Origin: Alcanivoracaceae bacterium
Lineage (GTDB): Bacteria > Pseudomonadota > Gammaproteobacteria > Xanthomonadales > Marinicellaceae
Length of the DNA: 64,000 nucleotides
Assembly (NCBI GenBank): GCA_016744455.1
Contig: JADGEI010000017.1
Span: 1-64,000 of the forward strand
Reading direction: 5' to 3'
Positions 61,779 through 64,000 of the stretch are shown here, in pieces (the stretch's first letter is position 1; every line of letters begins with the position of its first letter). The translations under genes were made by a program, and so were the position numbers. Under the pieces are notes generated by a model. The model was given only the letters and a program-made list of their open reading frames with translations, searched no databases and was not told the origin of the DNA.

Positions 61779-62230
61779 TGGCAATCACTGGAAAAAAATT
61801 AAAAAGACTTTTACGTATTTATCCTCCATACATTGGAGCAGGTATAAAAGTAGAATCCATTAGCCCTGATTGGAGAAAAACAATTGTATCGATGAAAGTT
61901 CAATGGTACAACCGCAATGCAGTCGGCACACATTTTGGTGGAAGTTTGTATTCAATGGTGGACCCTCATTTTATGTTGATGTTAATGAATATTTTAGGCC
62001 ACAATTATATAATATGGGATAAGTCAGCTTCAATTGAATTTGTTAAAGCTTCAAAAGAAAAAATAACGGCCACTTTTTTAATTACCGAAAAAATAATTGA
62101 TAAAATAAAACAAGAAACATCCAATGGTGAAAAATATTTACCTGATTTTTCTATTGATATTGTTGATTCTGCTGGTAATATTGTCGCTAAAGTAAATAAA
62201 AAACTTTATATCCGAAGAAAGAAAGCCTAG
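61778..62230 (+). CDS. DUF4442 hot-dog-fold protein (thioesterase-like)
   Basis: The product is 150 residues. The phrases R-L-L-R-I-Y-P-P-Y-I-G-A-G-I, N-R-N-A-V-G-T-H-F-G-G-S-L-Y-S-M, and D-P-H-F-M-L-M match DUF4442 as I recall it, a hot-dog-fold family near PaaI-type acyl-CoA thioesterases. There is no signal peptide. It is translationally coupled to the GST gene. The substrate is unknown; a thioester hydrolase is the best guess. Confidence 0.82.
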   Translation: MAITGKKLKRLLRIYPPYIGAGIKVESISPDWRKTIVSMKVQWYNRNAVGTHFGGSLYSMVDPHFMLMLMNILGHNYIIWDKSASIEFVKASKEKITATFLITEKIIDKIKQETSNGEKYLPDFSIDIVDSAGNIVAKVNKKLYIRRKKA

Positions 62231-62285
62231 AATAACTCGCTTTTAAATCAGCACCTGATTTGCGTTCAGGCTAGCGGAGAACAGT

Positions 62286-63278
62286 ATGTCAAATCAATCT
62301 ATCGTCGTAACGGCGCTCTATCATTTCGTTCGTCTTGACAATTATAAAGACTTACGCCAACCATTACTCGATGTCATGCAAAAAAATAATGTCAGGGGAA
62401 CATTGTTACTGGCTAACGAAGGCATTAATGGCACAATAGCGGGTAATCAAACTGGTATAGATAATGTATTGAATTGGTTGCGAAGCGACAAGAGATTAAG
62501 TAATTTTGACTCAAAAAGTTCCTATACCAATGAAATGCCATTTTATCGAACCAAAGTAAAGTTAAAAAAGGAAATTGTCACCATGGGTGTGCAGGGTATA
62601 GATCCTAATTTAAAAGTTGGGCGATATGTTAAACCTAAGGATTGGAACGAGCTCATATCAGACCCAGAGACTATTTTAATCGATACTCGTAATGACTACG
62701 AATACCAAATTGGCAGTTTCAAAAATGCCGTTAACCCTGATACTGATACTTTTAGAGAATTCCCCAAATACGTTAAAGACAACCTTAACCCTAAAAAAAA
62801 TAAAAAAGTGGCAATGTTTTGTACTGGTGGAATTCGTTGTGAAAAATCCACAGCGTATTTGATGGAATTGGGCTTTGAAGATGTCTTTCATTTACAAGGT
62901 GGTATTCTAAAATACCTAGAAGAGGTACCTAAAGATGAAACTATGTGGGAAGGAGAATGTTTTGTCTTTGATAACCGTATCGCTGTGAATCATGATTTAG
63001 AGAAAGGCTCATATGAGCAATGTTATGCTTGTCGTTACCCAATCACAAAAGAAGAAATGGAAAGTGATGATTACCAAGAAGGTGTCAGTTGTCCACATTG
63101 CATAGAGAGTGTGACAGATGAACAACGTGAACGCTTTGCTGAACGTGAAAAGCAAATTTTACTCGCAAAAGAACGAGGCGAAGAACATATTGGTGGAGAT
63201 GTAAAAGAGTTGATTAAAAAACGCCATACGCTGAAAATGAAACGTAAGCAAGAATTAAGAAGTCAAACTACAGGGTAG
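62286..63278 (+). CDS. trhO: tRNA uridine(34) hydroxylase TrhO (rhodanese-like, YceA family)
   Basis: The product is 330 residues, family-typical. It makes 5-hydroxyuridine at tRNA position 34 using oxygen. An N-terminal acylphosphatase-like domain ([14 protein letters not shown]) is followed by a rhodanese domain with the active-site loop M-F-C179-T-G-G-I-R-C-E. The C-terminal part carries C-Y-A-C-R-Y-P and C-P-H-C, a probable metal-binding knuckle. GGAGA lies before the ATG. Confidence 0.94.
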   Translation: MSNQSIVVTALYHFVRLDNYKDLRQPLLDVMQKNNVRGTLLLANEGINGTIAGNQTGIDNVLNWLRSDKRLSNFDSKSSYTNEMPFYRTKVKLKKEIVTMGVQGIDPNLKVGRYVKPKDWNELISDPETILIDTRNDYEYQIGSFKNAVNPDTDTFREFPKYVKDNLNPKKNKKVAMFCTGGIRCEKSTAYLMELGFEDVFHLQGGILKYLEEVPKDETMWEGECFVFDNRIAVNHDLEKGSYEQCYACRYPITKEEMESDDYQEGVSCPHCIESVTDEQRERFAEREKQILLAKERGEEHIGGDVKELIKKRHTLKMKRKQELRSQTTG

Positions 63279-63328
63279 CTCTATTTATAGAGATACACTT
63301 AATGCTAACTTGGGTTTATTGTTTTATT

Positions 63329-63355
63329 AACGCTGCGGTATTATATCGCCGGGTT
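63329..63355. repeat. Decayed inverted repeat related to the 15.2-kb palindrome
   Basis: The sequence AACGCTGCGG-TATTATA-TCGCCGGGTT can pair at about eight of ten positions. It shares CTGCGGTATTAT with the perfect palindrome at 15221-15259. It lies between convergent genes and could be a terminator. Confidence 0.4.
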
Positions 63356-63356
63356 A

Positions 63357-64000
63357 TTATTCAAACCCGTTCAAAAAAATCACATCTTGATTAATAGGAA
63401 TAGCTAATATATTGTCAAGAATAAAAGCACCACGCCCTAGAGTGCTCACCATGATGCGGTCGGCTGTTGAGCTATAATCAATATCGTATATTGGAGCATT
63501 AGGTAGATTATTACCCAGTTCTACCCACACATTAAAATTATCCGATGCTTTACTTAAATAGATGCCATTATCGGAGCCTATCACAAGGCCATCTCCATCA
63601 GAGTTTTGCAAATATTTCAGGCTACGAAATGATCCTGGATTTAAGCTCTGAATGTTACCACTGATATTATTCCAACTTGCTCCTGTATTGTCAGTCATAT
63701 GTATTGTTGCGTTGTCCATGTAAAAAGCCGTGTTGGAATTTTCAGGGTCGTTAGTCACTCCTTGAGGTGCACCAACTGATTGCACCAGTGTAAAAGCCCC
63801 TGCTGCTGATGTTCTGACAAAAATTCCATCATCCCCATCTCCAGGGTTGTTACACTCTTCTTGACAGGCACCAACATATATTACATCCAAATTGTCACTA
63901 GCACCATAAGCCATATTGCTTTGTGCTGAACCGATTACCCTTAAGCCAACGGCTATAGCAGATAGGCTACTGCCTTGGTCAAGTGATTCATAAACACCAT
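63357..64000 (-). CDS. C-terminal part of a secreted sialidase/BNR-like protein with F-L-N-G-F-E tail (truncated by window)
   Basis: The open frame continues upstream of the internal ATG at 63914 to the end of the window (reading G-V-Y-E-S-L-D-Q-G-S-S-L into the body), so the 5' part is missing. About 214 residues are visible. Repeated short beta units (D-N-G-I-Y-L-S-K, then T-G-A-S-W-N-N-I-S) resemble BNR/VPS10 beta-propeller blades. It ends D-V-I-F-L-N-G-F-E right before TAA-TAA, the same tail as other exported proteins here. The function is unknown; a surface or secreted glycan- or protein-binding propeller is likely. Confidence 0.75.
   Translation of the reverse strand, partial: GVYESLDQGSSLSAIAVGLRVIGSAQSNMAYGASDNLDVIYVGACQEECNNPGDGDDGIFVRTSAAGAFTLVQSVGAPQGVTNDPENSNTAFYMDNATIHMTDNTGASWNNISGNIQSLNPGSFRSLKYLQNSDGDGLVIGSDNGIYLSKASDNFNVWVELGNNLPNAPIYDIDYSSTADRIMVSTLGRGAFILDNILAIPINQDVIFLNGFE

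Overview
The window is AT-rich chromosomal DNA of a Gram-negative bacterium. The housekeeping genes look gammaproteobacterial: TruD, RNase T, PgsA, thiopurine methyltransferase, DUF2333, TrhO, RegB/RegA, and TonB receptors with FecI/FecR. Several large secreted proteins end in the same short tail, F-x-[ND]-[GS]-F-E, which I associate from memory with marine gammaproteobacteria such as Marinicella and its relatives. The genus is a guess.

Region 1 (1-13.4 kb) is an accessory island ending at the 3' side of a tRNA-Leu gene. It holds a HEPN-motif protein, a catalytic-domain-only tyrosine recombinase translationally coupled to a DUF5677-like gene, a degraded ORF, a membrane-anchored leucine-rich-repeat protein, and a type I restriction-modification operon (hsdM-hsdS-X-hsdR). 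Gene X is a GHKL ATPase joined to a PD-(D/E)XK nuclease. A protein with two HEPN-like motifs follows. Three tRNAs (Leu-TAA, Cys-GCA, Gly-GCC) mark the return to core genome.

Region 2 (13.8-33.8 kb) is mostly core: pgsA, tpm, a long-form acnB, a large lipoprotein, a membrane-anchored protein of unknown role, a secreted DJ-1/ThuA fusion, rnt, an OmpA porin, a hybrid histidine kinase, a MATE / PlpD-type patatin / DUF98 operon, and a DUF2333 protein.

Region 3 (33.8-45.7 kb) looks like one secretion and signalling locus. It has two subtilases and two parallel beta-helix proteins, all four ending in the F-x-N-G-F-E-type tail. With them are an ECF sigma factor whose acidic sigma2.2 motif is replaced by threonines and a transmembrane Ser/Thr kinase with a TPR region. 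This resembles the ECF43/kinase pairs in which the sigma factor is switched on by phosphorylation.

Region 4 (46-64 kb) holds truD; a five-gene operon (thermostable-hemolysin/GNAT-like protein, AMP-ligase, haem-oxygenase-like di-iron protein, SDR, TPR protein) that looks like an uncharacterised small-molecule pathway; a FecI-FecR-TonB receptor unit; VOC and ApbE genes; RegB/RegA beside a copper-type TonB receptor with CxxxM and HxM motifs; a GST/DUF4442 pair; trhO; and the 3' end of another tailed secreted protein that runs off the window.
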